Positions 1 to 9,171 of a stretch of DNA of 64,000 bases are shown piece after piece. The first letter of the stretch is position 1. The number at the start of each line of letters is the position of its first letter. A model generated the notes under the pieces. It saw only the letters and a program-made list of their open reading frames with translations, had not been told where the DNA came from and ran no database searches. This DNA comes from Salipiger abyssi (lineage in GTDB: Bacteria; Pseudomonadota; Alphaproteobacteria; Rhodobacterales; Rhodobacteraceae): contig NZ_JAEKIS010000003.1 in assembly GCF_017311415.1 (NCBI RefSeq), positions 124,001-188,000 on the forward strand. The letters are read 5' to 3'. The position numbers and the translations under genes are program-made.

Positions 1-584
1 ACATCGCGCGCCAGCCGGCGGATCACCGGCGCGTGGTCGCGCGGCAGCAGCTCGTCGATACGGGCGACCATATTGTCCCAGTCGAGCAGCATATAGACCG
101 CCACCACCGGCACGATGACGAAGAGCAGCAGGATATTGATCACCGACAGTGCCGAGGTCAGCGCGGTGTTCAAAAGCTCCGCGCCGCGCTCCTTGACCGT
201 GTCGCCGATGGAGACCAGCGCCGAGCGCACCGGGCTGTCCTCGACCATGACCGAGGGGAATTGCTCGGTGAGGAAGCTTTGCAGGTTGCGGAAGAGCTGC
301 GGCGCGAAATCCACAAGCTGCGTGGTCTGGCGCACAAGCGCCGGCACCACCGCCAGTGCCAGGATGACGAAAAGCAGCCCGGTCGCCACGGTGATCGTGC
401 CTGTGGCCATGCCGCGAGTGAGCCCCATGCGCTCCAGCCGGTCGGCCACCGGGTCGAGGAAATAGGCGATGGCGCCGCCCAGCACGAAGGGCAGCAGCAC
501 GTCGCCGAGGAACCACAGAATCACTGCGAACACCGCCGCGGCGAGCCCCCAGTATTTCAGCTGTGTGCGTACCGGCAGCGCCAT
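1..584 (-). CDS. AI-2E family transporter, 3'-truncated by window edge
   Basis: The frame opens at an ATG at 584 and runs leftward off the window, so only about 194 N-terminal residues are visible. They contain a strongly hydrophobic stretch at about residues 12-45 with the family-like motif PFVLGGAIAYFLDPV, a second at about 58-80 and another at about 155-175, separated by an amphipathic region (RQTTQLVDFAPQLFRNLQSF). This matches the AI-2E/PurR-regulated permease family (PF01594), eight-helix inner-membrane proteins tied to autoinducer-2 or small-molecule export or, in some members, Na+/H+ exchange. The substrate cannot be told from sequence. It is divergent from the small ORF and proS that follow. 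The missing C-terminus prevents checking full length. Confidence 0.85.
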   Translation of the reverse strand, partial: MALPVRTQLKYWGLAAAVFAVILWFLGDVLLPFVLGGAIAYFLDPVADRLERMGLTRGMATGTITVATGLLFVILALAVVPALVRQTTQLVDFAPQLFRNLQSFLTEQFPSVMVEDSPVRSALVSIGDTVKERGAELLNTALTSALSVINILLLFVIVPVVAVYMLLDWDNMVARIDELLPRDHAPVIRRLARD

Positions 585-781
585 ATGCGATCTTTCCCCG
601 AAATCTCTGCCCCTTCATCGCGTGTCGCCGCGCCGGATTCAAGGCCGTGCGCCGGGCCGGGTCGGGAATACCTGTCCCCGGATTGCGCCCCGGGTCGGGT
701 TTTCCCGCCTGTGGCGCGGAGGAGGGCATTGTTAGCCTCGTATGCATTCAAGACCCCCATCGGAACACAAGGCCCGATCCC

Positions 782-934
782 ATGACGAAACAGATTGCCA
801 GCAAGATTTTCACCCTTCTCTCTGCCGCGCCGGCCCGTCCGGGTGCAAAGCCCGGTGCGGGGATCACCCGCGCCGACAGCCCCTGGACCGATCCCGCCTC
901 AAGCCAGTACCGCGATATCGCGTCCTGCCTTTGA
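782..934 (+). CDS. possible small protein (50 aa), unknown function
   Basis: An ATG at 782 opens 50 codons ending TGA at 932-934. The product begins MTKQIASKIFTLLSAAP, has a Pro/Ala/Gly-rich middle and ends SSQYRDIASCL. Third codon positions are mostly G or C, as in neighbouring genes, which supports coding. No strong Shine-Dalgarno is visible (only AAGGCC upstream) and I recognise no domain. It sits alone between the divergent permease gene (start 584) and proS (start 1128). If it is not real, 585-1127 is a 543-bp intergenic region in which I see no other gene. Confidence 0.42.
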   Translation: MTKQIASKIFTLLSAAPARPGAKPGAGITRADSPWTDPASSQYRDIASCL

Positions 935-1127
935 GCGGGGGCACATCGCCGGTCATCCAGCTCCAGCGTGTTGACTGCATAGCGTTCAGGATCGCGTCGG
1001 TTCCGAGCGGAGCCGCTGACGCGGCTTGTGACCAAGGGCCGGCAGAGGCTGCGCCAGCGCGAGCCCCTTGCTCTTGCGCCGCCCTTCGCTTACCCCATCC
1101 CGGACCTTATTACTTCGGGAGCTCTCG

Positions 1128-2471
1128 ATGCGCCTCAGCCGCTATTTCCTGCCCGTCCTCAAGGAGACGCCCGCCGAGGCGCAGATCGTCTCGCACCGCT
1201 ACATGCTACGCGCGGGCATGATCAAGCAGGCCAGCGCCGGGATTTATTCCTGGCTGCCGCTGGGCTTCAAGGTGCTGCGCAAGATCGAGCAGATCGTGCA
1301 TGAGGAGCAGCAGCGCGCCGGCCATATCCCGCTGCTGATGCCGACGCTGCAATCCGCGGATCTGTGGCGCGAGTCGGGTCGCTACGACGCCTATGGCGCC
1401 GAGATGCTGCGCATCACCGACCGGCACGGCCGCGACATGCTCTACGGTCCGACCAATGAAGAGCTGATCACCGATATCTTCCGTTCCAATGTGTCGAGCT
1501 ATCGCGATCTGCCGCTGACGCTCTACCACATCCAGTGGAAATTCCGCGACGAGATCCGCCCGCGTTTCGGCGTGATGCGGGGCCGCGAATTTTACATGAA
1601 GGACGGCTACAATTTCGACCTCACCAAAGAGGACGCGCTGCACGCCTATAACCGCCATCTGGTGAGCTATCTGCGCACCTATGAGCGGATGGGGCTTCAG
1701 GCGATTCCGATGCGCGCCGATGGCGGCCCGATCGGCGGGGACTACACTCATGAATTCCTTGTGCTGGCCGAGACCGGCGAATCCGAAGTCTTCTATGACA
1801 GCGAAATCACCGATCTGAAATTCGGTGACCGCCAGATCGACTACGACTCGGTCGAACAGTGCCAGGCGGTGCTTGAGGAGTTCACCTCACGCTATGCCCG
1901 CACGGACGAGACCCATGACGAGGCGCTGTTCGACCAGGTTCCCGAAGAGCGCCGCCGCGTGGCGCGGGGCATCGAGGTCGGGCAGATTTTCTATTTCGGC
2001 ACGAAATATTCCGATGCCATGGGCGCTACCGTTTCCGACGGAGACGGCAACCAGGTGCCGGTGCATATGGGCTCGCACGGGATCGGCGTATCGCGCCTGC
2101 TGGGCGCGATCATCGAGGCCAGCCACGATGACAAGGGCATCATCTGGCCCGAGGGCGTGACGCCGTTCCATGCGGGCATCGTCAATCTCAAGCAGGGCGA
2201 TGCCGAGGCGGATGCCGCCTGCGAGGCGCTCTATGCCTCGTTGACAGCGCTGGGGCTGGAGCCGCTTTACGACGACACCACCGAACGGGCGGGGGCGAAA
2301 TTCGCCACCATGGACCTGATCGGTCTGCCGTGGCGGATCACCGTGGGCCCGCGCGGGCTCAAGAACGGCGTGGTGGAGCTTACTTCGCGCCGCACCGGCG
2401 AGAGCGAAGAACTGCCGCCGGAGGCCGCGGTGGCAAAGATCGCCGCCATCTACGGTGTCGCCAAGGCCTGA
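1128..2471 (+). CDS. proS: proline--tRNA ligase (short alphaproteobacterial type)
   Basis: Cytoplasmic class II aminoacyl-tRNA synthetase that charges tRNA-Pro. The start is the ATG at 1128, preceded by GGGAG, giving 447 aa beginning [19 protein letters not shown]. Class II landmarks are visible: GPTNEE near residues 105-110, motif 2 ([20 protein letters not shown], about 140-160) and motif 3 ([16 protein letters not shown], about 315-330). The C-terminal anticodon-binding domain follows ([18 protein letters not shown]). The long insertion (editing) domain of E. coli-type ProRS is absent, as expected for the compact alphaproteobacterial form of about 440 aa. It is followed 66 bp later by a DUF2937 gene on the same strand. 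Confidence 0.97.
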   Translation: MRLSRYFLPVLKETPAEAQIVSHRYMLRAGMIKQASAGIYSWLPLGFKVLRKIEQIVHEEQQRAGHIPLLMPTLQSADLWRESGRYDAYGAEMLRITDRHGRDMLYGPTNEELITDIFRSNVSSYRDLPLTLYHIQWKFRDEIRPRFGVMRGREFYMKDGYNFDLTKEDALHAYNRHLVSYLRTYERMGLQAIPMRADGGPIGGDYTHEFLVLAETGESEVFYDSEITDLKFGDRQIDYDSVEQCQAVLEEFTSRYARTDETHDEALFDQVPEERRRVARGIEVGQIFYFGTKYSDAMGATVSDGDGNQVPVHMGSHGIGVSRLLGAIIEASHDDKGIIWPEGVTPFHAGIVNLKQGDAEADAACEALYASLTALGLEPLYDDTTERAGAKFATMDLIGLPWRITVGPRGLKNGVVELTSRRTGESEELPPEAAVAKIAAIYGVAKA

Positions 2472-2537
2472 CAGCGATACCGGATTGCGCTAGACTTGTG
2501 CCTGTCCGCCCCATGAAGAGGGCGGCAGGAGGCAAGC

Positions 2538-3056
2538 ATGGTAATCCGGGCTCTGGCCCTTGCCGCCGGTCTGACCGGTGCGGCGGGGCTGTCGCAATTC
2601 CCTGAATTCTCACAGCAATACACCCAGCGGCTGGGCGGCGCGGTGGATGAGCTGACGCGCGTCGTGGGGCAGTTCGATCGCGATGCCGCGACGCTCGGGC
2701 TGAGCCGCGACACGGCGCTGGAGCAGCTTGCGACGGGCGGCGATTTCGGCGCCGCCCGGGCGCGGAGCATGCGCGAGATCGTGGCGCGGCACGAACAGCT
2801 GTCGCAGGATCTGAAAGCGCTTGAGGGCGCGGGCCCCTTCATGCGGGCGCGGCTGGCGGCGCATCTGAGCGATCCCGAGATTGCCACCCGCGCCTGGGAG
2901 GCATACCGCCCGGCGCTGCCGCTCACGTTCGAGGGCGCGGTGTTTGCCGGGCTCGGCTTTGGCGGGGGCTGGCTGGCGCTGTCGGCACTCTGGGCGCTGC
3001 TCTCGCGGATCTTTCGCAGGCCGCGCCGCCGGACGGCTGTCGAAGAGCGGGCTTAG
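2538..3056 (+). CDS. DUF2937 family protein
   Basis: Protein of 172 aa starting MVIRALALAAGLTGAAGLSQFPEFSQQYTQRLGGAVDEL. The N-terminal hydrophobic segment plus the SQFPEFSQQYTQRL signature is characteristic of DUF2937, a family of unknown function common in Rhodobacterales. The middle (about 45-115) is helical and charged. A second hydrophobic segment lies at about 135-157 (VFAGLGFGGGWLALSALWALL), followed by a basic tail (RRPRRRTAVEERA), so a two-helix inner-membrane topology is likely. A GGAGGCAAGC Shine-Dalgarno-like run precedes the ATG. It is probably co-transcribed with proS, and a strong bidirectional terminator follows it. Confidence 0.85.
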   Translation: MVIRALALAAGLTGAAGLSQFPEFSQQYTQRLGGAVDELTRVVGQFDRDAATLGLSRDTALEQLATGGDFGAARARSMREIVARHEQLSQDLKALEGAGPFMRARLAAHLSDPEIATRAWEAYRPALPLTFEGAVFAGLGFGGGWLALSALWALLSRIFRRPRRRTAVEERA

Positions 3057-3108
3057 GCTCAAGACAGCGCCGGCTCGCGAGGCCGCGACCGCATCCTTCA
3101 GGAAAAGC

Positions 3109-3149
3109 AAAGCGCCGCCCGGGATGTCCCCGGGCGGCGCTTTGTTTCG
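3109..3149. terminator. bidirectional intrinsic terminator
   Basis: A perfect 15-bp inverted repeat (AAAGCGCCGCCCGGG at 3109-3123 and its complement at 3129-3143) with a 5-nt loop. It is flanked by A residues on the left and TTTGTTT on the right. It separates the convergent DUF2937 gene (+) and RND pump gene (-) and can serve both. Confidence 0.9.
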
Positions 3150-3166
3150 CGTGTGTCGATGACCGG

Positions 3167-6100
3167 TCAGGCGGTCTTGGCATCGCCCTTGGCGTCCGCC
3201 TGCTTCGCTTGCTTGCGCCCGAAGATGCGCTGCACGATGACGAAGAACAGCGGCACGAAGATCACGCCCAGCACGGTACCGGTGATCGTCCCGCCGAGCA
3301 CCGCAGAACCGACCGCCGTGCGCCCCCCGGCGCCCGCGCCGGAAGAGAGTACCAGCGGCACAACGCCCAGCGAGAAGGCCAGCGAGGTCATGACGATCGG
3401 GCGGAAACGCTGGCGCGCGGCCTCCTTCACGGCAGTGTAGAGATCCTCGCCCCCGTCATAGCGGTCGCGCGCGAACTCCACGATAAGGATGGCGTTCTTG
3501 CCGGTCAGACCGATGACGGTCAGCAGGCCCACCTGGAAGAACACGCCGTTCTCGAAGCCGAACCAGTAGGCAGCGCCCATGGTCCCGAGTACGCCGATAG
3601 GCATGGCGAGCATCACGGAGAAAGGCACCGTCCAGCTTTCGTAGAGCGCCGCGAGGCAGAGGAAGATCGCCGCGAGCGACAGCGCATAGAGCAGCGGGGC
3701 CTGGCCGCCGGATTCACGCTCTTCCAGCGAAAGGCCGGTCCAGGCCACCGCGTAGCCCGGCGGCAGCTGCTCGACCATACGCTCGATCTCGGCCATGGCC
3801 TCGCCAGTGGTCACGCCGGGAACCGGCTCACCCTGGATCTGCATTGCCGGCACGCCGTTGTAGCGGGCGAGGCCCTGAGGACCGTAGGTCCAGCGCTCCG
3901 TGGTGAAGTTGGCGAAGGGCACGAGCTCGCCGGTGGCGTTGCGCACCCGCCATTTCTGGAGATCGGACGGCGTGGCGCGGCTTTCGGGCGAGCCCTGCAC
4001 ATAGACGCGCTTGATCCGTCCATTGTCGTTAAAGTCGTTCACGTAGGACCCGGCCCAGGCGATCGACAGCACGTTGCCGACATCGGTGGGGGTGACACCC
4101 ACGGCCCCGGCGGCGCGCCAGTCGATATCCAGCGCGAACTGCGCCGCGTCTTCCAGCCCCGAAGGACGGGCGGACGCGATCAGCGGGCTTTGCGCCGCCA
4201 TGCCGAGCAGCTGGTTGCGCGCTTCCAGAAGCTGTTCATGCGTCTGACCGCCCTGTGCCTGAAGATAGAAGTCGAAGCCCGAGACGTTGCCCAGTTCGAT
4301 CACCGATGGCGGCACGATGGGAAAGACCATGGCGTCCTGGATGCCCATGAAGGCGGGGAAGGCACGTCCGGCGACGGCCTGCACGCTTTGTCCGGGGCTC
4401 TGGCGTTCCTCCCAGTCCTTCATCCTGACAAAGACGATCCCCATGTTCTGGCCCTGACCGGAGAACGAGAAGCCAACCACCCCGAATGTCGAGACGATGT
4501 TGTCGCCTTCGTTCTGGGTGAAGTGGTCTTCGACCTGCTGGACCACATCGCTGGTGCGCTCTGCCGTGGCGCCGGTGGGGGCCTGGATCAGCGTGATCAG
4601 GATGCCCTGGTCCTCCGCCGGCAGGAAGCCGGTGGGCGTGTTGTTGAACAGGAACACCATGCCGTAGCCAAGCGCCGCATAAACCGCGATGATGCGCAGC
4701 GGTCGGCGGATTAGCCAGCCCACTGTCCCGCCGTAGCCGCCGGTCAGCTTGTCGAAGCCGGTGTTGAACCAGCCGACCGGGCCGCGATGCGTATGATGCG
4801 CATCCTTGCCACGCAGGATCGTGGCGCAGAGCGCCGGCGTCAGGGTCAGAGCGACCAGCACCGACAGCGCCATGGCCGACACGATGGTGATAGAGAATTG
4901 CCGGTAGATCACCCCTGTCGAGCCCGGGAAGAAGGCCATGGGCACGAACACGGCCGACAGCACCAGCGCGATACCGACGAGGGCGCCGGTGATCTGTCCC
5001 ATGGATTTCCGGGTGGCCTCGCGCGGCGAGAGCCCCTCTTCCTCCATGATCCGTTCGACGTTCTCCACCACCACGATCGCGTCGTCCACCAGCAGGCCGA
5101 TGGCCAGCACCATGGCGAGCATGGTCAGCGTGTTGATGGTGAAGCCGGCGGCGGCGAGAATGCCGAAGGTGCCGAGGATAACGACCGGCACGGCCAGTGT
5201 CGGGATCAGCGTCGCCCGCAGGTTTTGCAGGAAGAGCAGCATCACGAAGAACACCAGGATGATGGCTTCGATCAGCGTCTTCTGCACCTCGTGGATCGAG
5301 ATCTCGATGAACGGGGTGGTGTCGTAGGGGATCACATAGCTCACGCCTTCGGGGAAATACTGCGCGTATTCCTCAAGGCGTTCCTTGACCAGCTCGGAGG
5401 TATCCAGCGCGTTGGCTCCGGACGCGAGCTGAAGCGCCATACCCGCGGCAGGCTGGCCGTTGTAGCGACCGATGGTCGAGTAGTTCTCGGCCCCGATCTC
5501 GACCTCTGCCACGTCCTGAAGCAGTACCAGGCCGCCATCGGTTTCCGAGCGTAGCACGATGTTGCGGAAATCTTCGGGCGTCGAAAGCAGCGACTGCGCG
5601 GTGATCGTGGCATTGAGCTGCTGGCCCTCGGGCGCCGGAAGCGCACCGAAGGAGCCCGCCGAGATCTGCGCGTTCTGCGCCGACACGGCGTTGACCACGT
5701 CGTCCGGGGTCATCTCGAAAGCCGCAAGCTTGGAGGGGTCGAGCCAGATGCGCATGGCGTATTGCGCGCCAAACACCTGAGTGCCGCCAACCCCGTCGAT
5801 CCGGCTGAACTCGTCCACAAGGTTCGAGCTCATGTAGTCCGAGAGGTCCGCCTGGTCGAGCGACCCGTCCTCCGAGATCAGCGCGATCACCATCATGAAG
5901 GAGGAGGACGATTTCTCGACCGTGACCCCCTGGCGCTGCACCGTTTCGGGCAGCAGCGCTGTGGCCTGGCTGAGCTTGTTCTGCACCTGCACCTGCGCCA
6001 CGTCCGGGTCGGTGCCCGATTCGAAGGTCACGGTGATCGAGGCCGTCCCCGCCGAGGTCGAGGAGGACGACATGTAGCGCATCCCGTCGAGCCCGGTCAT

Positions 6101-6304
6101 CTGCTGTTCGATGAGCTGGGTCACGGTATTCGCCACCGTCTGCGCCGAGGCACCGGGATATTGTGCGCTGATGCGCACCGAAGGCGGCGCGATCTGCGGA
6201 TACTGTGCGATCGGCAGGGTCAGGATCGACAGCACGCCGATCCCCATGATGAGGATTGAGATCACCCAGGCAAAGACCGGGCGGTCGATAAAGAAACGGG
6301 CCAT
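3167..6304 (-). CDS. RND multidrug efflux pump, inner-membrane subunit (AcrB/MexB/HAE1 type)
   Basis: A 1045-aa protein starting MARFFIDRPVFAWVISILIM, the canonical HAE1-RND N-terminus. It is a proton-driven trimeric exporter acting with a periplasmic adaptor and an outer-membrane channel. Visible landmarks are the first membrane helix, the large periplasmic loop with the SSTSAGTASITVTFESGTDPD segment, the proton-relay acidic pair in TM4 (LLVDDAIVVVENVERIMEEEG, about residue 405), a second periplasmic loop, and the C-terminal membrane block with GLTGKNAILIVEFARD (about residue 940). Length fits AcrB (1049 aa). The adaptor gene lies 28 bp upstream on the same strand. No TolC-like gene is in the window, so the outer-membrane partner must be encoded elsewhere. 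Confidence 0.97.
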   Translation of the reverse strand: MARFFIDRPVFAWVISILIMGIGVLSILTLPIAQYPQIAPPSVRISAQYPGASAQTVANTVTQLIEQQMTGLDGMRYMSSSSTSAGTASITVTFESGTDPDVAQVQVQNKLSQATALLPETVQRQGVTVEKSSSSFMMVIALISEDGSLDQADLSDYMSSNLVDEFSRIDGVGGTQVFGAQYAMRIWLDPSKLAAFEMTPDDVVNAVSAQNAQISAGSFGALPAPEGQQLNATITAQSLLSTPEDFRNIVLRSETDGGLVLLQDVAEVEIGAENYSTIGRYNGQPAAGMALQLASGANALDTSELVKERLEEYAQYFPEGVSYVIPYDTTPFIEISIHEVQKTLIEAIILVFFVMLLFLQNLRATLIPTLAVPVVILGTFGILAAAGFTINTLTMLAMVLAIGLLVDDAIVVVENVERIMEEEGLSPREATRKSMGQITGALVGIALVLSAVFVPMAFFPGSTGVIYRQFSITIVSAMALSVLVALTLTPALCATILRGKDAHHTHRGPVGWFNTGFDKLTGGYGGTVGWLIRRPLRIIAVYAALGYGMVFLFNNTPTGFLPAEDQGILITLIQAPTGATAERTSDVVQQVEDHFTQNEGDNIVSTFGVVGFSFSGQGQNMGIVFVRMKDWEERQSPGQSVQAVAGRAFPAFMGIQDAMVFPIVPPSVIELGNVSGFDFYLQAQGGQTHEQLLEARNQLLGMAAQSPLIASARPSGLEDAAQFALDIDWRAAGAVGVTPTDVGNVLSIAWAGSYVNDFNDNGRIKRVYVQGSPESRATPSDLQKWRVRNATGELVPFANFTTERWTYGPQGLARYNGVPAMQIQGEPVPGVTTGEAMAEIERMVEQLPPGYAVAWTGLSLEERESGGQAPLLYALSLAAIFLCLAALYESWTVPFSVMLAMPIGVLGTMGAAYWFGFENGVFFQVGLLTVIGLTGKNAILIVEFARDRYDGGEDLYTAVKEAARQRFRPIVMTSLAFSLGVVPLVLSSGAGAGGRTAVGSAVLGGTITGTVLGVIFVPLFFVIVQRIFGRKQAKQADAKGDAKTA

Positions 6305-6332
6305 GACGGACTCCTGGCGCCTGTGGCGCGGG

Positions 6333-7493
6333 TTATTCGGTGGCGGGCTGCGCGGTTTCGGCGGGACGTTCCTGCGGGGAAACGGTCATGCCGGCAGAGA
6401 CTTTTTGAAGCCCGGCGACGACGATGCGGTCACCGGGGGCGAGACCTTCGGTCACGACCCAGTTGGCGCCCTGATCGCGCTGCACCTCCAGTGAGCGGTT
6501 CTCCACGACGTTTTCGCTGTTTACCACCATGGCCATCGGGCGGCCGCGACGGTCACGGGTCACGCCTTCCTGTGGGACCAGGACGGCGTCGTTAACGACG
6601 CCCTGCGGCATCTCGACCTGCACATACATGCCGGGCAGGAGGAACTGATCGGGATTGGGGAATTCCAGCCGCAGCACCACCACGCCGGTCTGTTCGTTCA
6701 CATGCGGTTCCGCGGCGGCGAGACGACCGGTATGATCGTAGGTCGAGCCATCCGCGAGGCGCAGAGTGACGACCTGATCGCTCTCTTCGGCCAGCGCCTG
6801 ACCGGAGCGGCGCCAGCGGAGGATTTCCGCCGCCGACTGGGTCACGTCGACATTGACCGGGTCAAGCATGCGGATCGTGGTCAGGGCACTTGCCTGACCC
6901 GCGGTCACCAGCGCGCCCTGCGTAGTGTCGCTGAGCCCCGCGACGCCCGACAGCGGCGCCCGGATCGTGGTGCGTTCGAGGTCGATCTCGGCGGCCAGCA
7001 GGTTGGCTTCGGCCACCTTCACCGCTGCCGCGGCAACATCGCGCGCGGCGATGGCGTCGTCGAGGTTCTGCTGGCTGGAGACATTGCGCTGCCGCAGTTC
7101 GGCCTGCCGGGCCTCTTCGCGCTCGGCCGAGGCCAGCTGCGCGCGGGCCTGGGCCAGCGAGGCCTCGGCAGCGGCTTTCGACGCCTCGTAGGTGGCGGCG
7201 TCGATTCGATAGAGCGCGTCGCCTTCTTCGACCGGGCGGCCCTCTTCGAACAGGCGTTCGGTGACGATGCCGCTGACCTGCGGCCGGACTTCGGCGACGC
7301 CGGATGCGGCGACACGGCCCGGCAGGGTCGAGGTCAGGGTCACGTCCGAAGAGCTGAGGGTTACGACGGTGACGGGTTGCGGCGGCTGCGCGCCGCCGCC
7401 CTCCTGCGCGGTTGCAGGAAATACGGCCGAGGCCGCGGCCAGGCCGGCGGCCGCAAGGGTACGGCGCAGGATTCGGGGGAAACCTATGAGCAT
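6333..7493 (-). CDS. RND efflux periplasmic adaptor (membrane fusion protein)
   Basis: Start chosen at the ATG at 7493, preceded by GGAG at good spacing; this gives 386 aa with a signal peptide (MLIGFPRILRRTLAAAGLAAASAVFPATAQ). There is no lipobox cysteine, so it is probably not a lipoprotein. The lipoyl/barrel-sandwich motif (GRVAASGVAEVRPQVSGIV) is followed by an alpha-hairpin coiled coil (about 110-180, rich in Ala, Glu, Arg and Gln), a second lipoyl half (IRAPLSGVAGLSDTTQGALV) and beta-barrel and membrane-proximal domains ending at GLQKVSAGMTVSP. It bridges the pump at 3167-6304 to an outer-membrane channel. The pair forms an operon divergent from a TetR gene. Confidence 0.95.
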   Translation of the reverse strand: MLIGFPRILRRTLAAAGLAAASAVFPATAQEGGGAQPPQPVTVVTLSSSDVTLTSTLPGRVAASGVAEVRPQVSGIVTERLFEEGRPVEEGDALYRIDAATYEASKAAAEASLAQARAQLASAEREEARQAELRQRNVSSQQNLDDAIAARDVAAAAVKVAEANLLAAEIDLERTTIRAPLSGVAGLSDTTQGALVTAGQASALTTIRMLDPVNVDVTQSAAEILRWRRSGQALAEESDQVVTLRLADGSTYDHTGRLAAAEPHVNEQTGVVVLRLEFPNPDQFLLPGMYVQVEMPQGVVNDAVLVPQEGVTRDRRGRPMAMVVNSENVVENRSLEVQRDQGANWVVTEGLAPGDRIVVAGLQKVSAGMTVSPQERPAETAQPATE

Positions 7494-7557
7494 ATCTTCA
7501 CTCCGAGAAAGGCGTTTGGCCGCTGATTTTGCGGAACTTGCTTGCATTGCGATAAGG

Positions 7558-7571
7558 AAACCGGCAGGTTT
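7558..7571. promoter_or_regulatory. candidate operator between efflux operon and tetR
   Basis: Small inverted repeat AAACC-GGCA-GGTTT in the 126-bp gap between the adaptor start (7493) and the TetR start (7620). Its position suits a TetR operator controlling both directions, but arms of 5 bp are short and may be chance. Confidence 0.3.
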
Positions 7572-7619
7572 TGTAAAGCGCACAACGCCAGCGGGAGAGA
7601 TTTTCTTCCGCAGTGCAAC

Positions 7620-8300
7620 ATGCGGGGAAGCCAATTGCAAAAGCCTTCATCAACCGCCTCGGACGTTTTGCCGCGCCGGCGGGGCCGTCCGGTCCAGATC
7701 GACCAGGAAACGCGCGAGTGCATGGTGCTCGACGCGGCTGCGGCGCTGCTCGCGTCTTGTCGGCTGGAGGAGGTGAGCATGTCTGCCATCGCGCGCGAGG
7801 CCGGCATGTCAAAGCGCACGCTTTACACGATTTTTTCCAGCCGCGAGGCGCTTCTCGGTGCCAGCTTCGCGCGTATCGGTCGCACGCTGTTTCGGCCTCT
7901 GACCGACGATGAGCGCCGTGGGCCGCTGTCTGAACGTCTGCAAACGCTGCTGACGCTCGATCACGCGCCCTGTTTCGAAAAGATGCCGCTCGAATTGCTG
8001 CGCGCGGTCGTAACAGAGGCGCCGGTCTATCCCGGCATCGCCCGCCAGCTCGATTCGGGCGGTCGTGGGGCGTTGATCCGCTATGTCAGCGAAGAGCTGG
8101 CGCTGGCGGTCACGCGTGACGAGATCGTGCTGGACGAAATTGACGCCGACCTCGCGGCGGAGCTGCTGGTGGACATGGTGCTGGGCGACACGCTGCACCG
8201 CCTGCTGATTCCCGAAGACGCCTGCACCTCGCTCGAAGCCCGAAACCTGCGGCGTGACCGCGCCATTTCGCTGTTTCTCGACGGGCTGCGGCCGCGCTGA
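7620..8300 (+). CDS. TetR/AcrR family regulator of the adjacent RND efflux operon
   Basis: N-terminal helix-turn-helix at about residues 22-70 (ETRECMVLDAAAALLASC...EVSMSAIAREAGMSKRTLYTIFSSREALL), followed by an all-helical ligand-binding/dimerisation domain. The sequence GRPVQID before the HTH is typical of TetR proteins. I chose the ATG at 7620 (226 aa), although it lacks a clear Shine-Dalgarno; in-frame TTG codons upstream could extend it toward 7542. The divergent arrangement with the efflux pair implies local repression relieved by a pump substrate. That is inference from the common acrR-type layout. Confidence 0.88.
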   Translation: MRGSQLQKPSSTASDVLPRRRGRPVQIDQETRECMVLDAAAALLASCRLEEVSMSAIAREAGMSKRTLYTIFSSREALLGASFARIGRTLFRPLTDDERRGPLSERLQTLLTLDHAPCFEKMPLELLRAVVTEAPVYPGIARQLDSGGRGALIRYVSEELALAVTRDEIVLDEIDADLAAELLVDMVLGDTLHRLLIPEDACTSLEARNLRRDRAISLFLDGLRPR

Positions 8301-8382
8301 GCCCGGTCGGTTTGCACAGAGACCGAACCGCGTTAGAACCGGGCGGTTCCGGCTTTTCAATCCCGACACGCGGATGCGCACC

Positions 8383-9063
8383 ATGACCGAGCCCGCCAGT
8401 CTGTCCCGTCCCCTCGCAGCGGCCCGTTTTGCAGGCCTGCTCTACCTGCTCATCATCCTTCTGGGGCTGGGCAGCGAGCTTGCTCTGCGCGGCCCGTTGC
8501 TGGTGCCCGGCGACGCGCTTGCGACGGCGGAGCGGATCCTTGCCGCGCCCGGCCTGCTCCGGCTGAGCGTTGCCGCCGATACGCTGATGGCGCTGGCCGA
8601 TGTGGCGCTGGCGGTGCTTCTCTACCTGTTGTTGCGCCCGGTGAACGGAGCTGTGGCGCTGCTGGCGATGGTGTTCCGGTTGGTGCAGGCTGCGCTGATC
8701 GCCATGTCGCTGCTGTTGCTCTTCGGCGCGCTGCTGGCACTGGATCGCATGGGCGGTGCGGCGGCGGAGACCGCGCTGCTGGCGACAGAGCTGCATGCGC
8801 ATGGCTACGATCTCGGGCTGGTGTTTTTCGGAATCAACAGTCTGCTGACCGGTTGGCTGCTGCTGCGCTCGGGCTATGTGCCGCGCGCATTGGGGGTGCT
8901 CCTCGGGTTGGCGGGCGCCGTGTATGTCTGTGGCAGTGCGTTGCGATTCTTCGTGCCGGCGCTGACGGAGGCCTTCGCGCCGGCCTATCTGCTGCCGGTG
9001 ATCGCCGAGACGGCGTTCTGCCTCTGGCTGCTGATCCGCGGGCTCGGCCCGCGTGTGGCATAA
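8383..9063 (+). CDS. DUF4386 family membrane protein
   Basis: The 226-aa product MTEPASLSRPLAAARFAGLLYLLIILLG... has about six hydrophobic segments (approximately 15-35, 60-85, 90-115, 140-165, 170-190 and 200-220). The opening RPLAAARFAGLLYLLIILLGLGSE matches the start of DUF4386 proteins, integral inner-membrane proteins of unknown function. An alternative ATG lies three codons upstream (8374); GGATG upstream slightly favours 8383. It lies 82 bp downstream of the TetR gene on the same strand and may be co-transcribed with it. No catalytic motif is visible. Confidence 0.8.
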   Translation: MTEPASLSRPLAAARFAGLLYLLIILLGLGSELALRGPLLVPGDALATAERILAAPGLLRLSVAADTLMALADVALAVLLYLLLRPVNGAVALLAMVFRLVQAALIAMSLLLLFGALLALDRMGGAAAETALLATELHAHGYDLGLVFFGINSLLTGWLLLRSGYVPRALGVLLGLAGAVYVCGSALRFFVPALTEAFAPAYLLPVIAETAFCLWLLIRGLGPRVA

Positions 9064-9171
9064 GCCGCCGCTGGTCCAAGATTTGGCAAGAGGATCACAC
9101 CGGGCGGTGTGAGCGGCGTTTGACCGGTTCCACCGCTTGCCAAACCGGTGCTGCGCTCGCAAAGTCGCCGC